Below are positions 10,114 to 24,117 of a stretch of DNA of 64,000 bases, piece by piece. Made by a program: the position numbers and the translations under genes. Each line of letters opens with the position of its first letter. The first letter of the stretch is position 1. Source of the stretch: Penicillium oxalicum (lineage: Eukaryota > Ascomycota > Eurotiomycetes > Eurotiales > Aspergillaceae); NCBI RefSeq assembly GCF_001723175.1, contig NC_064654.1, forward strand, positions 2,914,001 through 2,978,000. Direction: 5' to 3'. The notes below the pieces were generated by a model. It did no database searches. It was not told the origin of the DNA and saw only the letters and a program-made list of their open reading frames with translations.

Positions 10114-11751
10114 ATGATTCGACAAGATGCGCACCGTATCGATCCAAAGCGTCGCGCTACAATTGATCACAAGAAAAGACAGTTTGCGACACCAACCTAC
10201 AAGCAGCAAGACTACCCGCATCGTTTGAATTTGTACGATACACCACCTACTGCGGAAATTACCCTTGAACAATTCGAGCAATGGGCGATCGATCGCCTGA
10301 AGGGTAGGTGACTCGTAAAATGTCCATGCAGGCTCGATTGCTTCATCAGGTGCTGATTGTGGACAGTCCTGGCCGAGATCGAAGCATGCTCTTACCGCAA
10401 CAAGTCTCCTGCGGAGACCGAAGCTCACATCACACCTCTCCTCCAAAAGTTTCTTCCATTATCGTCCAACACCGCGTCCCCGAACGGTGCGGCAGATCCT
10501 CGTCTGAAGAATGAACGCCAAAAGGATCACTACTCACACTTCATCCTCCGGCTCGCTTTCTCCGCGACGGAGGACCTTCGTCGTCGATTTGCGCGTGCGG
10601 AGACGATGCTTTTCCGGTTCAGGTTTCAGAAGGACGACTCTCGCGAGCGGCGTGCGTTCATTGAGAGTCTGAACCTGGATTGGGAGCCTGTGAGTGAGGA
10701 TGAGCGCAATCAGGTTGCTGAGCATCTGGTCGGGGCGACTCCAGGTCTACGCCGTGTCGATGAGGAGACTTGGTATAAGGTCGACTGGGAGAAGGTTGCA
10801 GAGCTCGTCGAGCGACGGTCTGTGTTCATGAGGCGAGGCAAAGCCTATGTGCCCGGCAGAGAACAGCTGAGCATGATCGTGGCCGAATTCACTGCTCGTC
10901 TGGAGCGCTCATTAGAGGTATATTCAGACTTCTTCGTCTTCAGGCTGGGGCCGTTGGCTGTTCGCTCGCTAATAATTGAATAGCTCACGAGCCGAGCTCT
11001 TCCTCGATTGGACGAAGACGATCGTCTCACCCCCATACTCAACCACCTCTCCAAGAATTTCGGTAGTGCAGAATCAGTGTACTCCGAAGCTGAAGGTCAC
11101 GTCGACGGCACAGCAATCACTGCCAGCTCCATCGATTCCCTCTCTCAGCATTTCCCTCTGTGTATGCGCAATCTCCACATGAATCTGCGCAAAAACAACC
11201 ACTTGAAGCATTTCGGGCGACTACAGTACACCCTCTTCTTGAAAGGCATCGGTCTTTCACTGGAGGAGTGTATCCTATTCTGGCGGCAATCCTTCAAGGG
11301 CAAGACAGACGACGAGTTCAACTCTCAGTACAAGTACAACATTCGTCACGCTTACGGTGATGTTGGCGGAGACGTGAACCGTCGTGGTCGTGGATATCCT
11401 CCCTACTCATGCCAGAAGATTCTCGGTGATAACAACGTGGGAGTGGGTCAAGCACACGGATGTCCCTACCGGCATTTCTCAGTCGACAATCTGATCGGAC
11501 TGCTCCAAGGGACTGGTGTCAATGACAAGGAGGTCCTTCGCGGCGTTCGCGAGGACGTCGGCAAGCAACGATATCATATCGCGTGCAACAGGGTTTTCGA
11601 ATGGAGTCACAAGACTGAGATCAAGAAAGTGAAGGAGGATGGCACATGGAGTCAGGCAGACCTGGACACTATTGTTCATCCCAACACCTACTTCAAGCGC
11701 AGCTACTTGCTCAAGTCATTGGCCAAAGCTCCGCCTCGTGGGGAGGCTTAA
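10114..11751 (+). CDS. pri2: DNA primase large subunit (Pri2/PriL)
   Basis: This is the regulatory subunit of the primase within DNA polymerase alpha-primase. It binds the catalytic small subunit and helps start and count RNA primers in the nucleus. Exons 10114..10303, 10367..10917 and 10984..11751 give 502 residues, normal for the family. The C-terminal domain carries the four 4Fe-4S-ligand cysteines at 307 (FPLCMRN), 390 (YSCQKI), 407 (HGCPYRH) and 448 (IACNRVFE). Their spacing (83, 17, 41) is close to that of yeast Pri2. HMNLRKNNHLKHFGRLQYTL and FLKGIGLSLEECILFWRQ are conserved family segments. The N-terminus is basic. Splice phases agree (190, 551, 768 bp). The upstream region has an ACGCGT box and two TCACGTGA sites. 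Confidence 0.95.
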
Positions 11752-12479
11752 TTCTCGATATGTTTTTCACCCTCTTCTTTTTCCTCATTGGAAGTTATGT
11801 CGGCTGGACCATCACGTAACATTTTCAAATACATTGTGCAGTATAAATTTTTAAGATGTATCGAGCTTAGTGCGATCGTGGTAGGATCTACGCGTAGGGT
11901 GCACATAATACAGATGAAAATTTTCAATTCTTTCTCGAAGCTAGACAAGGTCTGTGACCACAGCTGATTCCCAATAAATCCGAAAGGATCGGAACGACCT
12001 TTCAAAATCAGGTGCCCAGCAACGGGTCAAATCGCTCTGCGCTCGACGCGAAAACAGACATCATCATGGTATGATGGAAGCTGTCGACAGTAATGTGATA
12101 TTTTGTCGGCGTGAATAAAACATGAGGAAAGGAAAGAAAATGTGGAACTTCGCCGACAATTTAAGAATCTTGGAGTCCGGCGGACGCGGAAGACCATTAG
12201 TGCTGCAACCTGGCCTTAGTTGATCTAACCCAATGCCCTCATTCACCATATCCCTTTATCTTGATCTCCGCCATTCCCTCCCAGTTGACCTGGACCTTCA
12301 TTCTCACTGGGATCGGGTTATCCTTTGGAGAACAAGTCCCGACACCAGTCATCTGATAATTCAATAATCTACCGAGGAGCCTTTGTGACTCAACTCGGCG
12401 TAGCTCAACTTGCTCCGCCCGTACACCCCTCCTTCTCCTTTGTCAACATTGGCCCGAGTCTAAGGAATCAAACGACGCA
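11752..12479. other. Intergenic, pri2 3' end / sec23 promoter
   Basis: About 730 bp between tandem genes. The first half is AT-rich (pri2 3' UTR side). The part nearer sec23 is pyrimidine-rich around 12420-12450, as often seen just upstream of well-expressed fungal genes. No further gene was recognised. Confidence 0.5.
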
Positions 12480-15118
<2,639 letters not shown>

Positions 15119-16570
15119 GTTAGGTGATGGACATGATGAGCCAAGTGAAGTAATGGGCGGTCCGACATCGACCCGCTCGGGTCATGTGTATCTTTAGCGG
15201 TGATTTAGCTCTTTTTTCTTTTCCCTTTCATTGAAGTCCCGCGTAGATGAATGAATTATGTCAAGAACCCTGGGCCTTGTACGTGTGAGTCAAGTATGTA
15301 ACGGCTGTAGCAAAAACCAAGCATATATATGTGCCTATTCAAAGGGGAACAAGGCAATCCTGGTCTCATTGCCCAAATTAACTAGCCCGAGTCTGCGCTT
15401 CAGTGTCCAGCATCAGTCGTCCGGATGGGACCTGTGATCAACGAGCCATGGAAACCGTTCTTCTTACAGCGAATCAACTACACCCTCCTTTCGGGAGATC
15501 TTCCTGATTCTGGTCCCAATCACAAACAACAAGGCGATGCCGTAGCACCTAACAGCCCGACACCAGCACTACTCCGCGCTGACAAGAGGCACACAGAGCA
15601 GCTGAAGTCCGAGTGCTATTGGGGAGGCTATCATTTCAAAGGTCTCCGGCTTGGAACGCGTCAATCATGTGAGTGCTGCCTAGACCGAGTCTGAGCATCC
15701 TCCCAATCCCGCCACGCAAGCTCTGCTATAAGTCGACACCTCAGAAGTCGCGTGTTTAAAGACCCACCCCATCTCTTGCCCTTACAGTGGCGGCAGCAGG
15801 AGGGGCCGGGGTGTCCCTCTCCATGGTTTTATCGACTTCACTGGCTCCAATCCGCTATTCGTACTCCTCAAGTAACATTGGTAGACAAGCCTACCGCAGA
15901 CAATACATCTATAGAATGAACTGCCCGGCAACTCTGACATCAGAGATACCTACTAGGTTGTAATTTGATCTCGCTAGGTAGACTTACTTATATGGATGGG
16001 AGCTACAGCTGGTCTGCGCGTATAGGTAGGTATCCATCTTGGTGAACTACCTAAGTGACTCTATCCATGCGGAAGGCTGGAAGTATATATCTGATGAACC
16101 AGGTTCAAAACCAAACTACTGTGAAAGAGTGCCTTGGACTTTCTAACGGGGATTGGCGACTGCCATGCCTTCCATAGGGCTCAATCGATGAGTCCGGCTT
16201 ATCTCAAGTGAGGCCATCTGTAGAGGCAGTACGTAACCACCGAGGTATGACCCGAATTAGATGTATCAAAAGAGCGTTGAGGTTGTTCAAAGCGGGACCT
16301 GGAGGCGAGCACAAGAATAGCCTGGACGAATCAGAGGGATCTTGGTCCGGGCTGGACCAGACCCTATCGATTGAGTGTTCCAATACCACGTGACTAGGGT
16401 GCAGCCCTCATCCGCTCAATTGGTCCACTCGCTTACACTAGCCGTTCAAGTGGAGCCCCCCAGCGTCTCAGGACAACTTTTGTCGGAGCTGCGCAAGGCA
16501 ATTCCTTCTTTTCTTCCTTCATCCACCCCTTCGACAACCCAAGGCAGATTGACTACCTTTCGCACTCGCC
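15119..16570. other. Intergenic, sec23 3' end / rpl12 promoter
   Basis: About 1.45 kb with no recognisable gene. The longest plus ORF (15425..15694, 89 codons) has no family resemblance. Several TAGGTA-type motifs occur at 15950-16055. An E-box (CACGTGA) and an inverted CCAAT box (ATTGG near 16418) lie within 200 bp of rpl12. The last 80 bp before rpl12 are pyrimidine-rich. Confidence 0.5.
16387..16393. promoter_or_regulatory. CACGTGA element upstream of rpl12
   Basis: The CACGTG core is followed by A, 178 bp upstream of the rpl12 ATG. Cbf1-type factors bind this core, and it is a known ribosomal-protein promoter element in several ascomycetes. Confidence 0.5.
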
Positions 16571-17193
16571 ATGCGTAAGTATCATCACCTTGGAGTATCT
16601 GCAATGGCGAACTAATACCCATCTCTGCTTGTAGCTCCCAAGTTCGACCCCAATGAGGTGAAGATCATTCACCTGCGTGTGACTGGTGGTGAGGTCGGTG
16701 CCCAGTCGGCGCTTGCCCCCAAGATCGGTCCTCTGGGTTTGTCTCCCAAGAAGATCGGTGAAGACATTGCCAAGAACACTGGTGACTGGAAGGGTCTCCG
16801 TGTGACTGTCCGTCTCACCATCCAGAACCGTCAGGCCGCTGTCTCTGTCGTTCCCTCCGCCTCTTCCCTGGTCATCAAGGCCCTCAAGGAGCCTCCTCGT
16901 GACCGCAAGAAGGAGAAGAACATCAAGCACACCAAGTCCATCCCCTTCGATGAGATCGTTGAGATTGCCCGCCAGATGAAGCACCGCTCCATGGCCAAGT
17001 CTCTCCAGGGTGTTGTCCTCGAGATCCTCGGTACCGCTTTCTCCGTCGGCTGCCAGGTTGACGGCCGCAGCCCCAAGGATGTCTCTGACGACGTCAAGGC
17101 TGGTGAGATCGATGGTATGTTTCATTCACATCAGCTATCACTCTTGAGATGAACATCTCTTTTGCTAACCGTCTTTCAGTTCCTGAGGAGTAA
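16571..17193 (+). CDS. rpl12: 60S ribosomal protein L12 (uL11 family)
   Basis: L12 (uL11) sits at the base of the ribosomal stalk and binds the GTPase-centre rRNA. Exons 16571..16574, 16635..17114 and 17180..17193 give exactly 165 residues, the conserved eukaryotic length. The first exon is only four bases (ATG plus one), so the second codon is split. The protein starts [11 protein letters not shown] and contains [21 protein letters not shown] and [18 protein letters not shown], both hallmark segments. It ends VPEE, supplied by a 14-bp last exon. The coding part strongly favours C-ending codons, as expected for a highly expressed gene. The minus-strand ORF across 16553-17125 is a shadow of this codon bias. 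Confidence 0.97.
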
Positions 17194-20100
17194 ATTACTC
17201 TCTCGATAGGACGATGAGGAGGTCATCTTTTCCAATGTACCAACAAGCATGCCAGCTGAAAAATGCGGAGCTAGTTGCAGAATACGACAGTTGCCTCCAA
17301 CCAAAACAAAAGAACATACCCATTTACGAGCTATGACCTGATACCATCTCTCATGTTGCGTTTATCGCGATCATCCGAATGAACAGTTCGATCGTCGCGC
17401 TCCTTCCTGTTTGTATTCTTGTCCACCTCTCTCTTCCCTTAGGCTCCATGGAACCTTGACTCGTTTCCCGTCGCTATCACACTCGTTGGCGATCGGGGTA
17501 TGACAAGGCATCGACTGCACTCCACGAGGTGGTCGTTAAACTCAGATTTCTCAGTCTCCTTCTGGAACCGTTACAACACTCTGGCGCTTACCGTTCTCTC
17601 CCTGCGGGGTTTGGACATTTTACGATGTGGTTTACGCTTATTTTAAGTAACGAAGAGCAACTGACCCGCTACTCACCGCGGCAATCTTGATGGCATTCGT
17701 GTCGTTGTGGTTGCAGTGGTCCATATTTGTGGTCTACATCTTCATGGGGAAAGCAAATCGGTTTCCGGGCATCTTTCTCGACCGTAGTCTTTCATAGTCT
17801 CGATTATAGTTCGAATCAAAATTGCCTCTGGTTCTCGTTCTTTTGTTATACGTCTTTCCGTACTGCCTTTGAACTTTTTGAACACCCCTGCGTTCATGTC
17901 TGTTTACGTTGCGGTTTTTCACCGTAAACCTCTCGACATTCGCGAGCCAACCGCGTCCTTTTCAATGAGTCTGCTTGGACTTTACCTGCAGCCAGTACAC
18001 TGGAGACAGTACTCCGATTCCAAATACGACCTCTAGCTGCGAATGCAGTGGGAACCGCCAGATCCCCGTTGAAAGCCCCGTCTCCCTTGACCGCAATCCG
18101 GGTGGCTTTTGAGGGCAAGTAGCTCTGACTGGAGAACTATTGCCACTGACATAAGGAGTAGACTTCCAGGGCAGCCGCTTCCGTTCAATTTGATACTCGT
18201 GTCAAGTTCTTGGGGAAAGTTCATGCAAGCTGACCATTTGGAGGCCTGCCGTTGAACCTTGTCTGCTTGCGCAGGGAGAGGTTGCATATATGCAAGTCCT
18301 CGCCCCGGAACAGCGCTGAAAGCTCGTAAGTGGTAATGAGGTAGGCTCAAGTGATGCTTTCTCCAGGTAGGAGATTGAACCTACCTGCCTCGGGGATATA
18401 TTCCGTCGGACTGTTAGGTTGTAGAGTGTAGTGGGATGTTGAGTGTCAGCCTGAGTACTACGAGTTTCTGTAGTGAACCCTTGAACGTTTAAGACATGGA
18501 AGCGGCCGCCCTCCAGCCTGGCTACCTATCACGCCTGCCCGATTTTAGGGAGTGGAGGCTGCCTGGGAGGTGCTCATTGATATATGTGGTGAAGATCTAC
18601 AGGTGTAAGGACGTATCTAGATCCACGGACTAGGTATCGACCTACACTCAGTGGAGATAGGTAGCACTTCCTACCCACCATGAAAGGTGGTCACGAGCAT
18701 GCAAGTACCTGGGTCTGTATCAAACATTGGAAGATATTATTGTACTGACCAGGAAGTGAAACCTCGAATGCGCACGAATCAAGCACGCACAAACCGCCTA
18801 GCAGATCCCCTCGACCGCGCACCCGTCGACTTGAACATGCGTCCGTACCTCCTTTTTCAGGCGAGCATTTGCTCAGCCCAATTGCAACATTGAACATGCC
18901 CCTCTCATGCCCGCCAGCGTTGATGAGAGAGGTCTTTGAATAGCATCCATTCAGCCAACAGGCAAACGTCGGGTCACACATCAAACAGCCCTGCGTAACG
19001 TATCGCGCCAACACGATTGGCCACGTTCTGCTTGTCGCACAGGCTTCCACACCCGAGGTCCTTTCCACCTTTACAAATTTAAATTGTGACGGCATCAACT
19101 CACCGCGACACGTATCCTGTGATGGCGCGACACAGAGTCCAGACGACTGACTCTCGCCGTTGAGGAGGTATGCATCCGTATGCGTATTCGAGGGAAGTGA
19201 TTCTTCGACGTATCGTTCCTTCTTTCTTCCTCTCGGCTGTGTCTTTGATGATCTGAGCCCTTCTCTCGGTAGATCCGACTGCCAGGTAATTGATCCGCCA
19301 AAAGGGTGAGGCCGTTCGTATCTGGAACTTCGTGACCCAAATGAACCGGTGTCACCATGAAATCCATTGGCATACAGCGTTCGCTCCACACTCATGGTTG
19401 GACCCAAGGGGATTTAAGACCAGCCCCGCAGTTGGAATTTTTTTTCTTTCATTGCTGTTCCCTTTCGCGCCGATCACTGCTGGATCACCTCTCCTAGGCC
19501 AAGCGCTGAGATGGTGCTGGGTGGACCCCACCGAGACTGGAGACTGTGTTGTCAGGATAGCCTGTGAGAAGGTGGGGAGTGTAGAAAGGTTGTAGATGGA
19601 CACTGTATATTGCGAACGGTTCACACCGTTCAGGAGTGTTGTGCCGCAGAGCTACTCGGACCCGTTATATCTGGACGTGCAAGACACCTGATCCCCTTTT
19701 CATTGATTCCATTCGTCTTTCAGTAGTCGGTAGTCAGGCGGAAGACGATCAAGTCCACGGTTATAGCACAAGAAAAAGACAATGACCCGATCGATCGAGA
19801 CTCGAGCATGTTCACTGCAAACCTCTCTAGTCCGAGTTGATTGACTTATTCGAGCTTTTGCCCTGTAAATTGGAGAATCAGTCGCATTCTTGAGTTACCT
19901 TCCACCCGAACCTCCGTCTCTATCCGTGAGAACAAGCTGGGTCCAGCCATAATCGTGCAAGTTGCGATGGATGGTAGCATTATGACATGAGTCCCTGGAT
20001 ACATATCTGCTGCTCTCCACGAGGATATGTCTGTTCAGGATTTGGTCAGTCGAGGTAGACTCTGTTGCTGCCGGAGGATACAGTGGAGATCTACTCAGTT

Positions 20101-21174
20101 TTCCTCCCAAAAAAAACCGGTGTAGAACCCATCCTGCGTATGTTGCAGTCCCTCTTCACATCGACGAGGTTGATAGACAAACCCCAATCAACTACTATCT
20201 TGGCGATGGGAGGAGAGAAGAGGGATGGGTTACCCAGAGAGATAGAAAGCAGACCTGTACTACCTGAGTAGTATCAGAAATGGTCCATCCGGGATCCTCT
20301 GTCACTGCCAGCCGTTCGGGTTGTCTTCCTATGTTATTTTCCCTTGCTGGACGCAACACAAGCCCACGACGGGAGGTGATCGGGCTAATTATAATTGATG
20401 TGCCGATTATCATGGGTGAATGGAACGTTCAACAATGATTCCCTTTTTCCCAGTATAGAAGTCAACGACGCTGAGTGTAGTACATCAGCTACATGAGAGG
20501 CGGACAAAACGCCAAAATTAGTATCAAAGTACCAAGTCATCGAGCGGGTGGTCAAGTCCTAGTGTGAGTGTCTGAAAGAGGCGGCCAATCCCCGTGTCGC
20601 CGTGCAGGACGCCCAGTGATCTACGCCATATGTACCTCCTTCTCATCCTGGCTGCAGATGTCTCTGACCCGAAGCGCTACGGCACACGAGTCGCAGAAGA
20701 ACAGCCAGCCGGGCAGACCCCGAAGATCACGGTGAAGAGGAGGGGGCCATGTGCCTGTTCGCAGTCCCGTACTGAGCCGATGCAAGGTCGGAGCGCCGCA
20801 ATCTGTGCCGGCTTACTGCGCTGCACTGCATCCGTACAGCGTGTATGATCACGCATACTGGTTCTCTTCCACCCGGGGGACAGAAGAAGAAGAACAAGAA
20901 CAGGCACCTGAGAATAAGGGATTTTTCGCCCAAAGCCGGAGTGGAGATGTAAAAGGGCGGCAATCCTGGCCCACAATCCCAGAGATTGGGCTGAAGCAGG
21001 TAATGATCGTATGCGCATTGAGGTGAGGCGACCGGAGAGCAGGGCACAGGGGACAGAAGGGACATGAATAGAGGTCTCTCTTGCCGGCTGGAGAGCAGGT
21101 CGTCGCAGTTCCGTCGCGAGCACCTCATCGGTCTCCATCTGGCTATCCCATCACTACTATAGTACACTAATAGG

Positions 21175-21207
21175 TAGTACCTACTAGGTAGGACCTAGTA
21201 GGTACTA
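21175..21207. repeat. Perfect 15-bp inverted repeat with 3-bp loop
   Basis: Arms 21175..21189 and 21193..21207 are exact reverse complements around a spacer AGG. Both arms are built from CCTACTAGGT-like sequence. The element could fold as a hairpin. It lies in a gene-free region. Confidence 0.85.
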
Positions 21208-22207
21208 GAAACATTCTTGCAGAAAGAAATATAAACAGGCCAAGTTGAACAGCAGGCTCAATGGGTTGGGTCTCTGTACTCAGGGTCAGTGAGTGACTCT
21301 CATAGTTCAGCTTCGACTCGGCTGCTCGAGGCTTGATACCAGGCTGTCCACAGACTCCATACTCCACCGTGTCCGTCACAGATCATGGTCCTAGAGCGAG
21401 AGACTTGGCAGAGCACTGTTAGCTTGATCAAGAGGCGCCGTAGCGGGCGCCATGGCGGAGCAGCTCGAGCATCCCACTAGCGAGTGATGATTCAGAACGG
21501 CCATATCCTTTGAATACCGTGACTGAACCCATCTGCATGGAAACGCACGACCAAGATTCAGCCCCTCCCCCCCCCTCCCCTTTTTTTTTTTTCCTTTCCC
21601 CTTCCCCCCTTCTCCAGAGTCTCTAAGCCATCCAGCGCCCAGCGTTCAACAGTCCACAGCCCATATGCATCACGATCAAGCCGGGAGTCACCCAAGCCAA
21701 AGATCCACTTTACAGGCTGCCCAGGCCCATCCTTGACCCCACCCAGCGCCGGACTCATCCAGTGACCTCTCCACTCATTCCCACTCATTCTCATCTGCCC
21801 CCTCCTCCGTCTGACCCACACCCCCTTCACCATGGAAATCACCATCAAAGAAACTCGAGAGGAGAGCAAAGTGCATGGAGAACTTGGGCTTGCTCGAGCG
21901 TTCAACCCATCACAGTGGAGTCCCAGCGGGACCATCACGGATCCGTGGCCCTCGACTAGTCGCCTTGCCGGGGGGGCTCACACCAATGGCCCGCTGACGT
22001 AGCCGGTTGGATGGAGCATCCAGCCCCGAAAGCAAAGTTCAGCCGTTGGGTCGAGTGGGTCGGCGGAGCAGCATCGTGAGAGAGACGAGGCCCGAGTGAG
22101 CATCTGCAGCAGCCAACGGAGATGATTGTCCTGGACACACTTGACCGGGGACGATGACCAGTATTCTTGAGGTGACGCGACGGCAGAAAAGATCCCATAT
22201 GGTCATG

Positions 22208-22250
22208 ATTCATGATTCACGATTCACATGATCCATGGGATGATCCATCA
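22208..22250. repeat. Short degenerate direct repeat (ATGATTC / ACGATTC / ATGATCC)
   Basis: Several imperfect heptamer copies occur back to back in the gene-poor stretch. No function is evident. Confidence 0.4.
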
Positions 22251-23871
22251 GAGGGAAGCAAATGGGGAGGAGAGGGAAAGGACCAGTGCTGGGGCAAAGA
22301 AAGGAAGGGACTACGAATTGCACCATATGGACACAGGAGATCCCCCGAGGAGATTCACCGTCGTCCTCCACCTTGGTGTAGGGAGTCAGATCGAAAGAGG
22401 GTTGAAATCAGGACAGTGTAGCTATGAAGCTAGCCACGAGAGACGAGAAATTGTCCGGAACTGATAGATAGGGGCTGTCAGTCATTCCACCAGGTCTGTC
22501 GCAAATGAATGATGATCATGCAGAGTGCGGAAACCCGTCATCTCCGAACGTGCGATCTCAATGAGTCTCTGGCCAAGCTCTGGCCTATCTCGATTCCCCT
22601 TTGGTTAATTCATGAATGTGGTATCGCAAGAGAGGTGGCTTCCAGTCTCAGAAAAGGCCTTGGAATGCCCAGTTTGACTGCCAAGTGAATGGCGGGCAGA
22701 TCACAGATTAGCAGGAGACTGGTGGTGGGTAGTGCTCATCTCCTCATCCTCGGACTGGTATAGTGCTCTTCCCCAGTATGTATATGCGCACGATAGGGAT
22801 TTGCATCTGTACGACACGATTGTGGCCCTGAGTAGCTGAGTACTCAATAGTGAAGAGTACTCTTAGCTAAGTCCTGGCCTGGCACTGCAAATCAAGGACT
22901 CTCCATACCTGCAGTCCGCAGGCAACTTCTACCGTGAGAGCCAGCAAAGTGCCAGGCTACGATGATCTACTGATATGCTGCTAGTTCGAGCATGTTCAGA
23001 GTCGTCCCCCCTGATGGGGATCCCTTTCAATATCCGGTCCTCGTGCTTCTGCTGGGATCCATCGAGTCAAAGTCAAAGATCATTTAATTGCGGCCCCGTC
23101 TCCAGTTTTTGCGGGCGTCTCCCGCCTTACCAAGTGTGATCCGTCGGATTATTGCAAAGGACCTTTTCACCTGGATCTGACTGCATCCTCACCAAGAAAT
23201 TACTCGACTAGCTTAATTCCCAGCGGGTCTCTAGAACTCTCTGTACTTCATCCCTCTTCACACTTCCTCATCCACTTTTCCTTCTTCTCCATCTTTCACT
23301 TCCTCCTCTCCTCTCCCTCCGTCTGACCCATTCCCTCTCCACACATGGGCGCCTCTTAATTCTCCTGTCTTCTCTCTCTCTGCTCCTTGCTTCCTTCCCA
23401 CCTCTCCCCGCTCGTTCTGGATAGATTCCCAAGGGTCATCCATCCACCTGTGGTATCCGCTGTGATCTCATCGGCATTCCTCCTCTTCTCCCACCTTGAG
23501 GCTCGTCTGGTCCTTCGATCCCCTCCTCCACGACCTTCATATTCTTTCGGACCCAAGATCGGCCGCTTTTCATTGGTCCAACACGTCTCGGACACCAGCA
23601 GATCGTCCTGGGGCCTTGTCTTTTCTCCCTTGCATCTTCAAACAGCGGACCCCCCCCCCAAAAAACCGGAAGATCATTTTCTTATTTGCATTTGCATTTC
23701 CTTTTACATCTTTCTTTCTGGTCTCTCTCTCTCTCGGCTCATTCGGGAGCCACACACTCCTGCTCACCTCCGCTGTGTGAGTGTACACAACAGCATCGGC
23801 TTTCCCCCACGACCGTCGAGACGGTTCTGCTCGAGTACAAACACCTGCCCCGTCCGTTATCGATATCGTGA

Positions 23872-23952
23872 ATGTCCGTCCGAGTCGAGGGTCTCGTCGC
23901 TGCCGCGTCGGTCTCGTTCGCCATACGTCGACCACTGGCTTTGTCCCCATAA
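23872..23952 (+). other. Upstream ORF 1 in the transferase leader (26 codons)
   Basis: ATG at 23872 opens a 26-codon frame, beginning MSVRVEGLVAAA and ending TAA at 23950-23952. It is in the likely 5' leader of the gene starting at 24118. If the mature transcript includes it, it could reduce translation of the main ORF. Transcript extent is unknown. Confidence 0.35.
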
Positions 23953-23990
23953 TGCGGTGTCGAAAACGGTTCAAGGCGGATGTTTGTTGA
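23952..23990 (+). other. Upstream ORF 2 in the transferase leader (12 codons), overlapping uORF 1
   Basis: ATG at 23952 shares its A with the stop of uORF 1 (TAATG). It encodes MRCRKRFKADVC and ends TGA at 23990, 127 bp before the main ATG. Confidence 0.35.
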
Positions 23991-24117
23991 CTGCCTTACA
24001 CAAATTCACACAACAGGTGAATCCCTTCCCACCAAAAGCTGAAACGTCCTCTTCATTCCCTTGCCCGACCGGACCCAACTCCCCGAGCCGGGCTGTCGTG
24101 GTTGAGTGGAGGTGAAG

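Larger units (their letters stand above)
17194..24117. other. Gene-poor region of about 6.9 kb
   Basis: I find no supportable gene here. The longest open frame is on the minus strand, 18691..19395 from its first ATG (234 codons), with no recognisable domain and no clear promoter. Another minus frame at 21558..21938 is low-complexity. The region holds TAGGTA-type motifs (18366-18680 and 21170-21207), a perfect 15-bp inverted repeat, a C/T run at 21560-21610, and from about 23220 a pyrimidine-rich leader for the transferase gene at 24118. Unannotated non-coding RNA or a highly intron-split gene cannot be excluded. Confidence 0.5.

Noticed and set aside
16553..17125. 190-codon minus-strand ORF
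   Set aside because: It is antisense to rpl12 and arises from that gene's strong codon bias; the plus strand encodes a clear uL11 protein.
18355..18400. tRNA-like T-arm (GTAGG-TTCAATCT-CCTAC, minus strand)
   Set aside because: The loop is 8 nt and no acceptor, D or anticodon arms could be found around it; it is explained by the TAGGTA motif repeat.
22208..22464. Plus-strand ORFs of about 70-80 codons
   Set aside because: They overlap a degenerate heptamer repeat and purine-rich sequence with no conserved features.
23387..24115. 242-codon plus ORF ending just before the transferase ATG
   Set aside because: It begins at a non-ATG codon, contains no internal ATG, and is pyrimidine-rich leader sequence with low-complexity translation.
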